The notes under the pieces were generated by a model, which searched no databases, was not told the origin of the DNA, and saw only the letters and a list, made by a program, of their open reading frames with translations. A DNA stretch of 37,860 nt from assembly GCA_017521985.1 (NCBI GenBank), contig JAFXAZ010000069.1, positions 1 through 37,860 of the forward strand. The letters run 5' to 3'. Below are positions 1 through 7,746 of this stretch, in pieces. Position 1 is the first letter of the stretch, and every line of letters starts with the position of its first letter. A program made the translations under genes and the position numbers. The DNA comes from Lachnospiraceae bacterium. Lineage in GTDB: Bacteria; Bacillota; Clostridia; Lachnospirales; Lachnospiraceae.

Positions 1-93
1 CTTAGAGATGAAGAACAATATCCGTTATCTGGATATATCTTTAAGACTCGTGTGGGTGTAAAAGGGAAGAAAACTTATAGATATAAGTACTAA
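1..93 (+). CDS. C-terminal end of an unidentified protein (partial)
   Basis: An open frame enters from the left edge and ends at the TAA at 91-93, giving 30 residues that finish in a basic, tyrosine-rich tail (ends KKTYRYKY). I do not recognise the family from this fragment. The next gene starts 32 bases later with its own strong ribosome binding site and no terminator between, so this gene is probably the upstream member of the same sugar-metabolism operon. Its function cannot be judged from what is visible. Confidence 0.5.
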   Translation, partial: LRDEEQYPLSGYIFKTRVGVKGKKTYRYKY

Positions 94-125
94 GACATAT
101 TTAAGGACGGAAGGAGCGCTGAATA

Positions 126-938
126 ATGAAAAGAGCAATTTTTGTGACAGGTGTAAGCATAGGTAACGGTGGATATGCGATAGCAGAGAGATTTGCCAAA
201 GAAGGATGGGATGTCTTTGTTACCAGTAGAAAATTAGCGCAAGCGGAAGAAGCTGCCAGCCAACTCATGAAGGATAATGATATCTATGCAAAAGGATATC
301 AGTTACTTTTTAGAGATGAGCAGGCTGTAAAGGATGTGTTTGAGGATATCGACAAGCAAGGCCGTTTTGTAGAAACTGTTTGCCTGAATGCAGCTGACTT
401 GGGTGCTGGAAAAGATCCGGCGGTGGGTATGAAAATTTTTGAAACAGACATCGAAGATTTCCAAAAAGTAATTGACACCAATGTGGTATGGAACTTTATG
501 ATTGTGCGTCAGGCAGCTTTGCGTATGAGCAAGGAACATAAAGGGGCAATTGTATTTATTGGTTCCAATACAGCATTACGTCCAAATCCAAATCGTGTAG
601 CTTATATCGCATCTAAAGGTGGAATTAATTCCATGTCAAGAGCATTAGCGGTAGATTTAGGACAGTATGGTATCAGAAGTAATGTTGTTATGCCAGGTAC
701 GATTAAAACACAACGCTGGGTTAATATGGGAACTCGTCAGATTACAAACGGAGAAATGGTTCCACTTGGGGATATTTCTGATTTTGATGATATTGCAAAT
801 GCAGTATGGTTTCTTGGAACTGACGCATCCAAAAATATCAGTGGTACAGAACTTGTAATCGATGGAGCTATGAGTGTGCAGCTTTACCCACAGTTATTAA
901 ATGAATTAAAAAAAGAAAAAATGAACAATCAGTTCTAG
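126..938 (+). CDS. SDR-family NAD(P)-dependent oxidoreductase, possibly a fructuronate/mannonate reductase
   Basis: This 270-residue protein is a classical short-chain dehydrogenase. The Rossmann dinucleotide motif TGVSIGNG lies at residues 8-15, an NAAD variant of the NNAG motif at 88-91, and the catalytic Ser147, Tyr160 and Lys164 have the usual spacing. The start at 126 is supported by AAGGAG about nine bases upstream. It is followed after 16 bases by a mannonate dehydratase-like gene. In Bacillus, D-mannonate oxidoreductase (UxuB) is also an SDR, so a role in reducing fructuronate to mannonate in hexuronate breakdown is a reasonable inference. The substrate cannot be read from the sequence; another sugar or polyol oxidoreductase is possible. 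The SDR family call is very secure, the substrate is not. Confidence 0.85.
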   Translation: MKRAIFVTGVSIGNGGYAIAERFAKEGWDVFVTSRKLAQAEEAASQLMKDNDIYAKGYQLLFRDEQAVKDVFEDIDKQGRFVETVCLNAADLGAGKDPAVGMKIFETDIEDFQKVIDTNVVWNFMIVRQAALRMSKEHKGAIVFIGSNTALRPNPNRVAYIASKGGINSMSRALAVDLGQYGIRSNVVMPGTIKTQRWVNMGTRQITNGEMVPLGDISDFDDIANAVWFLGTDASKNISGTELVIDGAMSVQLYPQLLNELKKEKMNNQF

Positions 939-954
939 GAAGGAATTGCGGATA

Positions 955-1947
955 ATGAAACTTATTTTAGGTGCCATTAAAGAATTTGATGATGACGCAT
1001 TGATGTTAGCCAGACAATTGGGTTCAGAGGGATTTCATTTTAATACTCCGCCCATTGCAACCTCCGATGAAAATTATTGGACTGTTCGTTCATTAAGGTG
1101 GTTGAAAGAGTATACGGAAAAATTTGATCTCAAGCTGGAAATGATCGAAAATGTTCCGATTCGCTTTTTTGATAAAATTATATTGGGATTACCTGGACGT
1201 GATGAACAGATAGAAAATTATATAAAGACTTTGCGCAATATGGGGGAGGTTGGTATTCCGATTCTCGGACATCATTTTTGTCCTACATGGGCATGGAGAA
1301 CCAGTATCCGCGAACCTTACCGCGGTGGTGCACTTGTAAGCTCCTATGACCGCAGTATAGAAGATCAGGTTCCAAATGCGTATACACAGAGCAGAAACCA
1401 TATGATTAATATGTCTGAGGATTGCCCGTTACCTACACAGGAAGATTTGTGGAACAACTTTACTTATTTTATAAAAGCGGTTATACCGGAGGCAGAAAAA
1501 GCAGGCGTAAAACTGATTACCCATCCATCCGATCCTCCACTGGAAACAGTTGCCGGTGTATCCAGAATATTTATTTCTCAGGAAGATTTTGAGAAAGCAG
1601 AAAAGATTGCAGACAACCCGGCATGGGGTATTAATTTCTGTATGGGAACATTCTCACAATTAGGTGGCGAGGAATGTGTTATGAATATGATAAATCGATT
1701 CGTTCCGGAAAAGCGAATTCATATGGTTCATTTCAGAGATGTACAGGGGCAGGTAGATAACTTTAAAGAATGTTTCCTGGGAGAAGGAAGATATAATCCG
1801 GCAAAAGTGATGAACGCTTTAGTAGATTTGGGTTACGAAGGATTAGTTTTAGATGATCATGTTCCGTTCTTAACCGCAGATAGTAGGTGGGGACATACTT
1901 CAAGGGCTTATACCTATGGCTTCTTAAGAGGATTAGCATGCAAATAG
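955..1947 (+). CDS. Mannonate dehydratase family protein (UxuA-like)
   Basis: This 330-residue protein resembles UxuA, the TIM-barrel, metal-dependent dehydratase that converts D-mannonate to 2-keto-3-deoxygluconate. Recognisable UxuA-like segments are ENVPIRF near residue 61, TLRNMGEVGI near 88, THPSDPP near 184, the cysteine in FCMGTF, HFRDVQG and DDHVP, in the same order as in UxuA, and including likely metal ligands. It is shorter than typical UxuA (about 350-400 residues), so it belongs to a compact, divergent branch whose substrate may differ. A TTG at 946 opens the same frame, but AGGAAGGA at 938-945 is correctly placed for the ATG at 955. The SDR gene directly upstream fits a uronate pathway. 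The truncated GH3 remnant follows immediately. Confidence 0.75.
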   Translation: MKLILGAIKEFDDDALMLARQLGSEGFHFNTPPIATSDENYWTVRSLRWLKEYTEKFDLKLEMIENVPIRFFDKIILGLPGRDEQIENYIKTLRNMGEVGIPILGHHFCPTWAWRTSIREPYRGGALVSSYDRSIEDQVPNAYTQSRNHMINMSEDCPLPTQEDLWNNFTYFIKAVIPEAEKAGVKLITHPSDPPLETVAGVSRIFISQEDFEKAEKIADNPAWGINFCMGTFSQLGGEECVMNMINRFVPEKRIHMVHFRDVQGQVDNFKECFLGEGRYNPAKVMNALVDLGYEGLVLDDHVPFLTADSRWGHTSRAYTYGFLRGLACK

Positions 1948-1955
1948 AGTAACAG

Positions 1956-3254
1956 TTGTGTATTCTTTTACGCGGTGAGGGTATGAAAACACCGAAAGTT
2001 ATACCGGGTACCGGCGGAGCATTTGGTGGTATTTCTCCGGAATTGAACGCGTTTGGTATTCCGGTTGCATGTTGTACGGATAGACCGAGTGGTATTAGAA
2101 TGGATGTAGGTACATTTGCTTTCTCCATTCCAATCGGTACATGTCTTGCTTGTAGTTTTAATGAACCGCTACAGGAAAATTTATTTGAAATGGTGGGAAT
2201 AGAGCTTAGGCGAAATAAAATTGATTCGCTTTTGGGTCCGGGAATGAATCTTCATAGAAATCCTTTAAATGGACGTAATTTTGAATATTTTTCCGAAGAC
2301 CCATTCCTTACCGGAAAAATTGCTTCTGCACAGGTAAAAGGAATGCATAAACATCAGTTGACTGGTACCATTAAGCATTTTATTGCTAATAATCAAGAGC
2401 ATCAGATATATTTTTCAAATGGTGTTATTTCTGAAAGACCTATTCGAGAATTATACTTGAAAGGTTTTGAAATTGCCTGCAGGGAAGCTGGAGCATATTG
2501 CATTATGACCACATATGGACCGGTTAATGGTCTATGGACAGCCAGCAATTATGACCTTTTAACCCATATACTTCGTAAGGAATGGGAATATGAAGGGGTG
2601 GTAATGACCGATTGGTGGGCAAGAGGTAATGAAGAGGGTGAAGATAGTTCAAAACAGGAATTTGCAGCAATGGTTCGAAGTCAAAATGACCTGTATATGG
2701 TAACAAAGGATGCAATTACCAACTCAAATAATGACAATTTAGCTACTTCATTACATACAGACAAATTGACATTAGGAGAACTTCAAAGATCTGCCATGAA
2801 TGTATTGAAGGTAATCATGCGTATGCTGGTGATGGATAGATATTTAGATTGTGAGGATCAATCTTATAAGGAATTGTATGAACAGACAGAAGTTTACGAG
2901 ATAAAAGAAGCGGGCGTGCTGATTGATGTGGATTGTATGGGATGCATTCCGACAGAATATATTGGTATTAGAGATAAAACTCGTAATATATATAAGTTTG
3001 TTTGCCATGAGAGTGGCGATTATCAGTTGGAATTTAATGTGCGAGCATCAGGTGTTTCTGAGGCGGCACAGATGTCCATGTCTGTATGGAAGGACAATGA
3101 ATTTATTTATACCATTAGCATGAATGGGTCTCAGACTGATTTTAGAACAGCTACTGTAGAGTTAGGAAATTTGAAATCAGGAAGTACAAAAATCGAACTG
3201 TTTTTCCGGAAAGATGGTATGGAAATTAACTCTTGTAAAATTATCAAAAAGTAA
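1956..3254 (+). pseudogene. 5'-truncated family 3 glycoside hydrolase (permuted type), remnant
   Basis: Counting from the ATG at 1983, this 423-residue frame carries a GH3 TIM-barrel domain: LLGPGMNLHRNPL near 83-95, RNFEYFSEDP at 98-107, KHF at 131-133, SER at 150-152, and VMTDWW with the predicted nucleophile Asp210. A beta-rich tail (about 300-423) follows. GH3 enzymes usually have 700-950 residues and need a second domain supplying the acid/base. In the permuted clostridial type that domain comes first. Here the frame opens at LLRGEGM, which I recognise as internal sequence of permuted GH3 proteins, and an in-frame TAA sits just upstream at 1950-1952. So the first half appears deleted. 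Usually conserved positions are also changed, such as DRPSGIR for DGPSGIR. Ribosome binding sites for either start are poor. I infer a decaying gene, though a short product could still be made. Confidence 0.75.
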
Positions 3255-3260
3255 AATAAA

Positions 3261-3296
3261 AGCGGTGTTTCAAATTGAAAGTGGAAACACCGCTTA
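3261..3296. terminator. Bidirectional intrinsic terminator
   Basis: A perfect 12-base inverted repeat (AAGCGGTGTTTC at 3261-3272 and its complement at 3285-3296) with a 12-base loop lies between the convergent GH3 remnant and the ABC-F gene. It is flanked by an A-rich left side and a T-rich right side, so it can end transcripts from both directions. Confidence 0.85.
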
Positions 3297-3314
3297 TTAT
3301 TTTTATTCATATAT

Positions 3315-5204
3315 CTACGCCAACGTCTCCCAAAGCTCCATCTGCTCATCCAGCTTCTCCTGTAAAGCAGTCTGTTCCTTGGTGAGTTTGCCCAGCTCTG
3401 CGGAATTGCAGGCAATTTCCGGCAGCTGCATCTTTGCATCGATGGCAGAAAGTTTTTCTTCTAAATCCGCGATCATATCTTCGCATTTCTTTAAGTCATT
3501 TTCGCGCTTGCGCCTAAGTGCCTGTTCTTCTTTTTGGGCTTTCCAGTCCAGTTTGCTTTCCGTAGGAGCAGTGTCTGTAATCACAAGTTCCTCAGCAGGC
3601 GTGATTTTCTTTTCCAGATAGTAATCGTAATTACCCATGTAATTAAAAAATTCTTTGCCGCAAAGCTCGATAATACGGGTGGCAGTGCGGTTAATAAAAT
3701 AACGGTCATGGGATACGTAAAGGACGGTGCCGGTATAGCTGTTTAAGGCATCCTCTAAAATTTCCTTGCTGGCAATATCCAGGTGGTTGGTAGGTTCGTC
3801 CAGGATAATAAAGTTGGCATTACTAAGCATTAATTTAGCCAGAGATAAACGTCCCTTTTCGCCACCGCTTAAATCCTTGATTTGCTTAAATACTTCATCG
3901 CCGGTAAAGAGAAAAGCAGCGAGCGTGTTTCGAATTTTGGTGTTAGACATATCCGGGTATGTATCGGAAATCTCTTCGAAAAGTGTTTTTTCCGGATGCA
4001 GAAGCTGCTGTTCCTGGTCATAGTAGCCGATTTCTACGTTGGTTCCAAGCTTAAAAGTACCGGTATCTGCCTGTTCCAGACCATTTAAAATCTTAAGCAG
4101 GGTAGTTTTGCCTGTGCCGTTATCCCCGATGATGGCAACGTGCTCGCTGCGTTTGATGTCCAGGTTTAATCCGCTGAATAGGTGCAGACTGCCAAAGGAT
4201 TTGGACATATTTTCAATTTGCAGCACGTCATTTCCGCTGACAATAGCTGGCTCTAAGGTAAGCTTCATGTCGGCACGAACTTCCGTAGGCTTGTCCAAAA
4301 CCTCTATCTTATCTAAAAGTTTTTCGCGGCTTTCAGCGCGTTTAATGGATTTTTCACGGTTAAAAGAGCGGAGCTTTTCGATTACTTCCTGCTGGTGCTT
4401 GATTTCACGCTGCTGATTTAAGTAAGCGTTCATGTATGCTACGCGCAATTGTTCTTTTTTTCGGGCATACTGGGAGTAATTGCCGGAAAATACATTGGAC
4501 TTGGTCTGGTCTATTTCAATAACTTTAGAAACCACTCGGTCTAAAAAGTAGCGGTCATGGGATACAATCAGCACGGCACCTTTATAATTTAGCAAATAAT
4601 TTTCCAGCCATGCAATGGAATTTAAATCAAGATGGTTGGTAGGCTCGTCCAAAATGATAAGATCAGGCTTCTGCAAAAGCAATTTACCTAAAGCTACGCG
4701 GGTTTTCTGACCGCCGGAAAGGGTATTAACCGGCTTGTCAAAGTCTTCATTATCAAAGCCAAGCCCCTTTAAAACACCAACAAGTTCGCTTTTGTAAATA
4801 TAGCCGCCCCGGGTTTCAAACTGGTGTGTGAGGCGAGAGTAGGACTCCATCAATTCTTCTAATGCTGCGCCTTGTGCATGCTTCATCTGCGCCTCTGCAG
4901 TACGCATTTTGTGTTCTAAGTCAATCAAATCCTGTTTGACGCTTAATAATTCTTCGTAAATAGTGTAGTCTGTATTTAATGCGCCATGTTGTGCAAGATA
5001 GCCCCAGGATGTGCCTTTTCCAAAGGTAACCAGACCTTCATCGGCCGGGTATTCTCCAACGATGACCTTTAAAAGGGTAGTCTTGCCGGCACCATTGATA
5101 CCTACAATGGCAGCTTTCTCGTAATCTTCTATATGAAAGGAAATGTGGGACAAAATGGTAATGTCACCAAAGCTTTTACCAATGTCCTGACAGGATAAAA
5201 CCAT
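3315..5204 (-). CDS. ABC-F family ATP-binding protein
   Basis: This 629-residue cytoplasmic protein has two ABC ATPase domains and no membrane segments, which defines the ABC-F class of ribosome-associated translation factors. Walker A motifs are at residues 35-42 (GINGAGKT) and 360-367 (GDNGTGKT). Signatures LSGGQ and LSGGE lie near 162 and 445, and Walker B DEPTNHLD near 186 and 469. The charged linker between the domains (about 242-325) is the region that contacts P-site tRNA in studied members. The C-terminal 75 residues form a predicted coiled coil as in the YdiF/Uup subgroups. GGAGG lies just upstream of the start. It is the only leftward gene of the window and has its own promoter. Whether it acts in general translation, ribosome rescue or antibiotic protection cannot be told from the sequence. 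Confidence 0.93.
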   Translation of the reverse strand: MVLSCQDIGKSFGDITILSHISFHIEDYEKAAIVGINGAGKTTLLKVIVGEYPADEGLVTFGKGTSWGYLAQHGALNTDYTIYEELLSVKQDLIDLEHKMRTAEAQMKHAQGAALEELMESYSRLTHQFETRGGYIYKSELVGVLKGLGFDNEDFDKPVNTLSGGQKTRVALGKLLLQKPDLIILDEPTNHLDLNSIAWLENYLLNYKGAVLIVSHDRYFLDRVVSKVIEIDQTKSNVFSGNYSQYARKKEQLRVAYMNAYLNQQREIKHQQEVIEKLRSFNREKSIKRAESREKLLDKIEVLDKPTEVRADMKLTLEPAIVSGNDVLQIENMSKSFGSLHLFSGLNLDIKRSEHVAIIGDNGTGKTTLLKILNGLEQADTGTFKLGTNVEIGYYDQEQQLLHPEKTLFEEISDTYPDMSNTKIRNTLAAFLFTGDEVFKQIKDLSGGEKGRLSLAKLMLSNANFIILDEPTNHLDIASKEILEDALNSYTGTVLYVSHDRYFINRTATRIIELCGKEFFNYMGNYDYYLEKKITPAEELVITDTAPTESKLDWKAQKEEQALRRKRENDLKKCEDMIADLEEKLSAIDAKMQLPEIACNSAELGKLTKEQTALQEKLDEQMELWETLA

Positions 5205-5233
5205 GTGTATACCTCCAAATAATACTCTATATT

Positions 5234-5263
5234 ATTTTAGCTGAAAAGGTATGGGTGTGTCAA
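5234..5263 (-). promoter_or_regulatory. SigA-type promoter of the ABC-F gene
   Basis: Read on the minus strand, a perfect TTGACA (5258-5263) is followed after 18 bases by TAAAAT (5234-5239). This places the transcription start near 5227, about 22 bases before the start codon. Confidence 0.75.
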
Positions 5264-5292
5264 ATGATTGCTTTAAATTTTTTACTTTACTA

Positions 5293-5321
5293 TTGAATAA
5301 TTTAATTAAATTTGATAAAAT
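5293..5321 (+). promoter_or_regulatory. Candidate SigA-type promoter of rex
   Basis: TTGAAT (5293-5298) is followed after 17 bases by TAAAAT (5316-5321), about 43 bases before the rex start. An imperfect dyad beginning TTTG and ending CAAA (5311-5330) overlaps the -10 element. Rex operators have TTGTGA/TCACAA-type half-sites, so autoregulation is possible, but the inner bases match poorly. Confidence 0.5.
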
Positions 5322-5363
5322 ATAGACAAATTTTCATTTTTTTAGAGGAAGAAGGCTTTTCGT

Positions 5364-5996
5364 ATGGAAAAACAGATTTCACAGGCAGTCATTTCCAGAC
5401 TTCCGAGATACTTCAGATATTTAGGTGATTTAAAAGAGCAGGGCATTGAGCGCATTTCTTCACAGGAACTGAGTAGGCTTATGAAGGTAACTGCGTCCCA
5501 GATTCGTCAGGATTTTAATAATTTCGGCGGTTTTGGTCAGCAGGGTTATGGTTATAATGTCTCTTATTTGTATGGTGAAATCAGTAAGATTCTTGGCCTT
5601 ACGAACAAGCATCATTTGATTATTATCGGAGCAGGTAATTTGGGACAGGCTATTGCCAATTATATGAATTTTGAGAAGAGAGGCTTTATTTTTAAAGGTA
5701 TTTTTGATGCCAATCCGGCGCTTCACGGCAAGAAGATTCGTGACATGGAAGTACAGCCTATGGAGAATATGGAGGAATTCATCAAAGCCCATGACATTGA
5801 TATTGCAGTTCTTACCATTCCGAAAACCGGTGCTGTGAAGGTTGCGGAGCAATTAGTAAAAAATAATATCAAAGCCATCTGGAATTTTGCCCATGTAGAT
5901 TTAAATGTACCAAAGGACATTCAGGTTGAGAATGTACATTTATCCGAAAGCCTGATGAAGTTATCTTACAAATTGTCCAAGGGACAGGAATTATAA
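5364..5996 (+). CDS. rex: Redox-sensing transcriptional repressor Rex
   Basis: This 210-residue protein matches Rex in length and architecture. The N-terminal winged helix (about residues 1-80) contains RYLGDL near 18-23 and QIRQDFNNFGGFG near 46-58, both characteristic of Rex. The C-terminal Rossmann domain has the NADH-binding motif IIGAGNLGQ at about 87-95, followed by a swapped C-terminal helix. Rex senses the NADH/NAD+ ratio and represses fermentation and respiration genes when NADH is low, which suits an anaerobe. A weak ribosome binding site (GAGGAAGAAGG) precedes the ATG. It is divergent from the ABC-F gene and followed by a probable weak terminator. Confidence 0.95.
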   Translation: MEKQISQAVISRLPRYFRYLGDLKEQGIERISSQELSRLMKVTASQIRQDFNNFGGFGQQGYGYNVSYLYGEISKILGLTNKHHLIIIGAGNLGQAIANYMNFEKRGFIFKGIFDANPALHGKKIRDMEVQPMENMEEFIKAHDIDIAVLTIPKTGAVKVAEQLVKNNIKAIWNFAHVDLNVPKDIQVENVHLSESLMKLSYKLSKGQEL

Positions 5997-6002
5997 TATT
6001 TT

Positions 6003-6044
6003 GTGCGTCAGAAGGGTTGCTTTTGGCGCACTGCTTTTGTTTTG
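6003..6044 (+). terminator. Probable weak terminator after rex
   Basis: GTGCGTC (6003-6009) can pair with GGCGCAC (6025-6031) through seven base pairs, one a G-U wobble. An interrupted T-rich tract follows (TGCTTTTGTTTT). The stem is short, so some readthrough into alr is likely. Confidence 0.5.
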
Positions 6045-6072
6045 AGAATATATTAATAGTAGGTTCGTCGTT

Positions 6073-7245
6073 ATGAAGGAATATAAGAGAGTTTTTGCAA
6101 AAGTAAATTTAGATAATGTTGAAGCCAATATGGACAGCATGCATGCTTTGGTTGGAGATAGAAGTCTCTTTTTTGCAGTGATTAAAGCAGACGGATATGG
6201 GCATGGCGCCGTGCGGCTTGCAAAGCTTTTGGAGAAGAAAGCATATGTTTATGGATATGCGGTAGCTACAGTAGAAGAGGCGGTAGAACTAAGACAAAGT
6301 GGTATGGAGAAGCCTATTTTAGTGCTTGGTTATAGCTTCCCGGACTGTTATGAAAAGATGGTTTTTTATGATATTATGCCTGCCGTTTTTCGGGAGGATT
6401 CCATAAAATTACTCAGTGACGCTGCAAAGAAAGTGGGGAAGACCTGTAAGGTCCATGTGAAGGTGGACACCGGCATGGGACGAATTGGCATAAGGCCGGA
6501 TGAACAGGGCGTGGAGTTTGTAGTACAGGTGTTAAAGGCTAAGGGGCTTGAACTGGACGGCATGTTTACCCACTTTGCCAGGGCAGACGAAGCTGATAAG
6601 TCTTTTGCCGTAAAGCAGCTTTCCTTATTTCAGAACTTTGTAAATCGTGTAGAATCACAGTTGCGGATTCAAATTCCACACAAGCATTGTGCAAACAGTG
6701 CAAGTATTATGGAGCTGCCGGATGCTTATCTGGAATTGGTGAGGGCCGGAATTTCTATGTATGGACTTTGGCCTTCCGAGGAAATGCGAAGGGATATATT
6801 AGAGTTAAAACCGGCATTGTCATTATATAGTCATGTGGTGTATATCAAGGACGTAGAACCGGGGACTGCGATTAGTTACGGCGGAACCTTTGTAGCTGAC
6901 AAACCTATGCGTGTGGCTACTATACCGGTAGGGTATGGTGACGGGTATCCTCGCGGACTTTCTAATAAAGGCTATGTACTAATTAGGGGGAAAAGAGCGC
7001 CGATTTTAGGAAGAGTGTGTATGGACCAGTTTATGGTGGATGTAACGCATATTCCGGAGGCTGCCATGGATGACCCGGTGACCTTGATTGGCGTGGATGG
7101 GGAAGAACGCATTACCATGGAAGAGCTTGGTGCTTTGAGTGGCCGGTTTAATTATGAGCTTGCCTGTGATTTAGGCAGGCGGATTCCAAGGATTTATACG
7201 TACCATGAAAAACTTGTCGATATAAAAGATTTTTATACGGAATAA
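6073..7245 (+). CDS. alr: Alanine racemase
   Basis: This 390-residue protein is a fold-type III PLP enzyme that interconverts L- and D-alanine for peptidoglycan. The PLP-binding lysine is Lys38 in the motif VIKADGYGHG, and the catalytic tyrosine from the partner subunit is Tyr269 in AISYGG. The MCMDQFMVDV segment in the C-terminal beta domain is also conserved. Length is normal. The ribosome binding site is weak (AGG nine bases upstream). The next gene is a MazF-type toxin; alr next to the mazEF-like ndoAI-ndoA pair is the Bacillus arrangement, but the antitoxin gene is missing here. Confidence 0.95.
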   Translation: MKEYKRVFAKVNLDNVEANMDSMHALVGDRSLFFAVIKADGYGHGAVRLAKLLEKKAYVYGYAVATVEEAVELRQSGMEKPILVLGYSFPDCYEKMVFYDIMPAVFREDSIKLLSDAAKKVGKTCKVHVKVDTGMGRIGIRPDEQGVEFVVQVLKAKGLELDGMFTHFARADEADKSFAVKQLSLFQNFVNRVESQLRIQIPHKHCANSASIMELPDAYLELVRAGISMYGLWPSEEMRRDILELKPALSLYSHVVYIKDVEPGTAISYGGTFVADKPMRVATIPVGYGDGYPRGLSNKGYVLIRGKRAPILGRVCMDQFMVDVTHIPEAAMDDPVTLIGVDGEERITMEELGALSGRFNYELACDLGRRIPRIYTYHEKLVDIKDFYTE

Positions 7246-7335
7246 ACTTAAGAAGCAAAAAATGAATACTGCAAGAATTTTGAGCCATACTAAGCTATGA
7301 AAGAAGAAACCTTTACATAGAAAGGAAGGCGTGAA

Positions 7336-7701
7336 ATGAAACGTGGTGACGTTTATTATGCAGATTTAAGACCCGTGATAGGAAGTGAGCAGGGTGGTAT
7401 CAGACCTGTTTTAATTATACAAAATGATGTGGGCAACAAACATAGCCCAACCGTGATTTGTGCGGCGATTACCAGTAAGCTGGAAAAAGCCAAGCTTCCG
7501 ACTCATATTACGATTTCATCCAATATGTATGATATGGAGAAGGATTCCGTTATTTTATTGGAACAGCTTCGTACCATTGACAAAAAGCGTTTGAAAGACA
7601 AGGTTTGTCATTTGGGTGATGATATTATGGGACAGGTAAATTCCGCACTGGAAATAAGTTTATCTTTGGTAAACAGTCATTCAGTTGACGAAAAGGCATA
7701 A
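7336..7701 (+). CDS. MazF/PemK-family endoribonuclease toxin (NdoA/EndoA type), no antitoxin gene adjacent
   Basis: This 121-residue protein closely resembles Bacillus NdoA (MazF), a sequence-specific mRNA interferase. The N-terminal [11 protein letters not shown], the [16 protein letters not shown] segment with Arg23, and Thr46 correspond to the catalytic Arg25 and Thr48 of the Bacillus enzyme. [13 protein letters not shown] near 74-86 is also conserved. Active-site residues are intact, so the enzyme should be functional. AAAGGAAGG precedes the start. The cognate ribbon-helix-helix antitoxin gene that normally lies between alr and this gene is absent: only 90 bases separate them and they hold no plausible antitoxin. 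Control may come from an antitoxin elsewhere. Confidence 0.92.
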   Translation: MKRGDVYYADLRPVIGSEQGGIRPVLIIQNDVGNKHSPTVICAAITSKLEKAKLPTHITISSNMYDMEKDSVILLEQLRTIDKKRLKDKVCHLGDDIMGQVNSALEISLSLVNSHSVDEKA

Positions 7702-7746
7702 ATTTGGTATATTTAAATGTGATATTACTACAAAGGAGATTTTTGT

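Noticed and set aside
3214-3621. 135-codon open frame on the + strand across the terminator and the ABC-F 3' end
   Set aside because: It crosses the bidirectional terminator and is antisense to the conserved coiled-coil end of the ABC-F protein.
7262-7300. 12-codon frame between alr and the MazF-type gene, considered as an antitoxin remnant
   Set aside because: It is far too short, lacks a ribosome binding site and shows no similarity to ribbon-helix-helix antitoxins.
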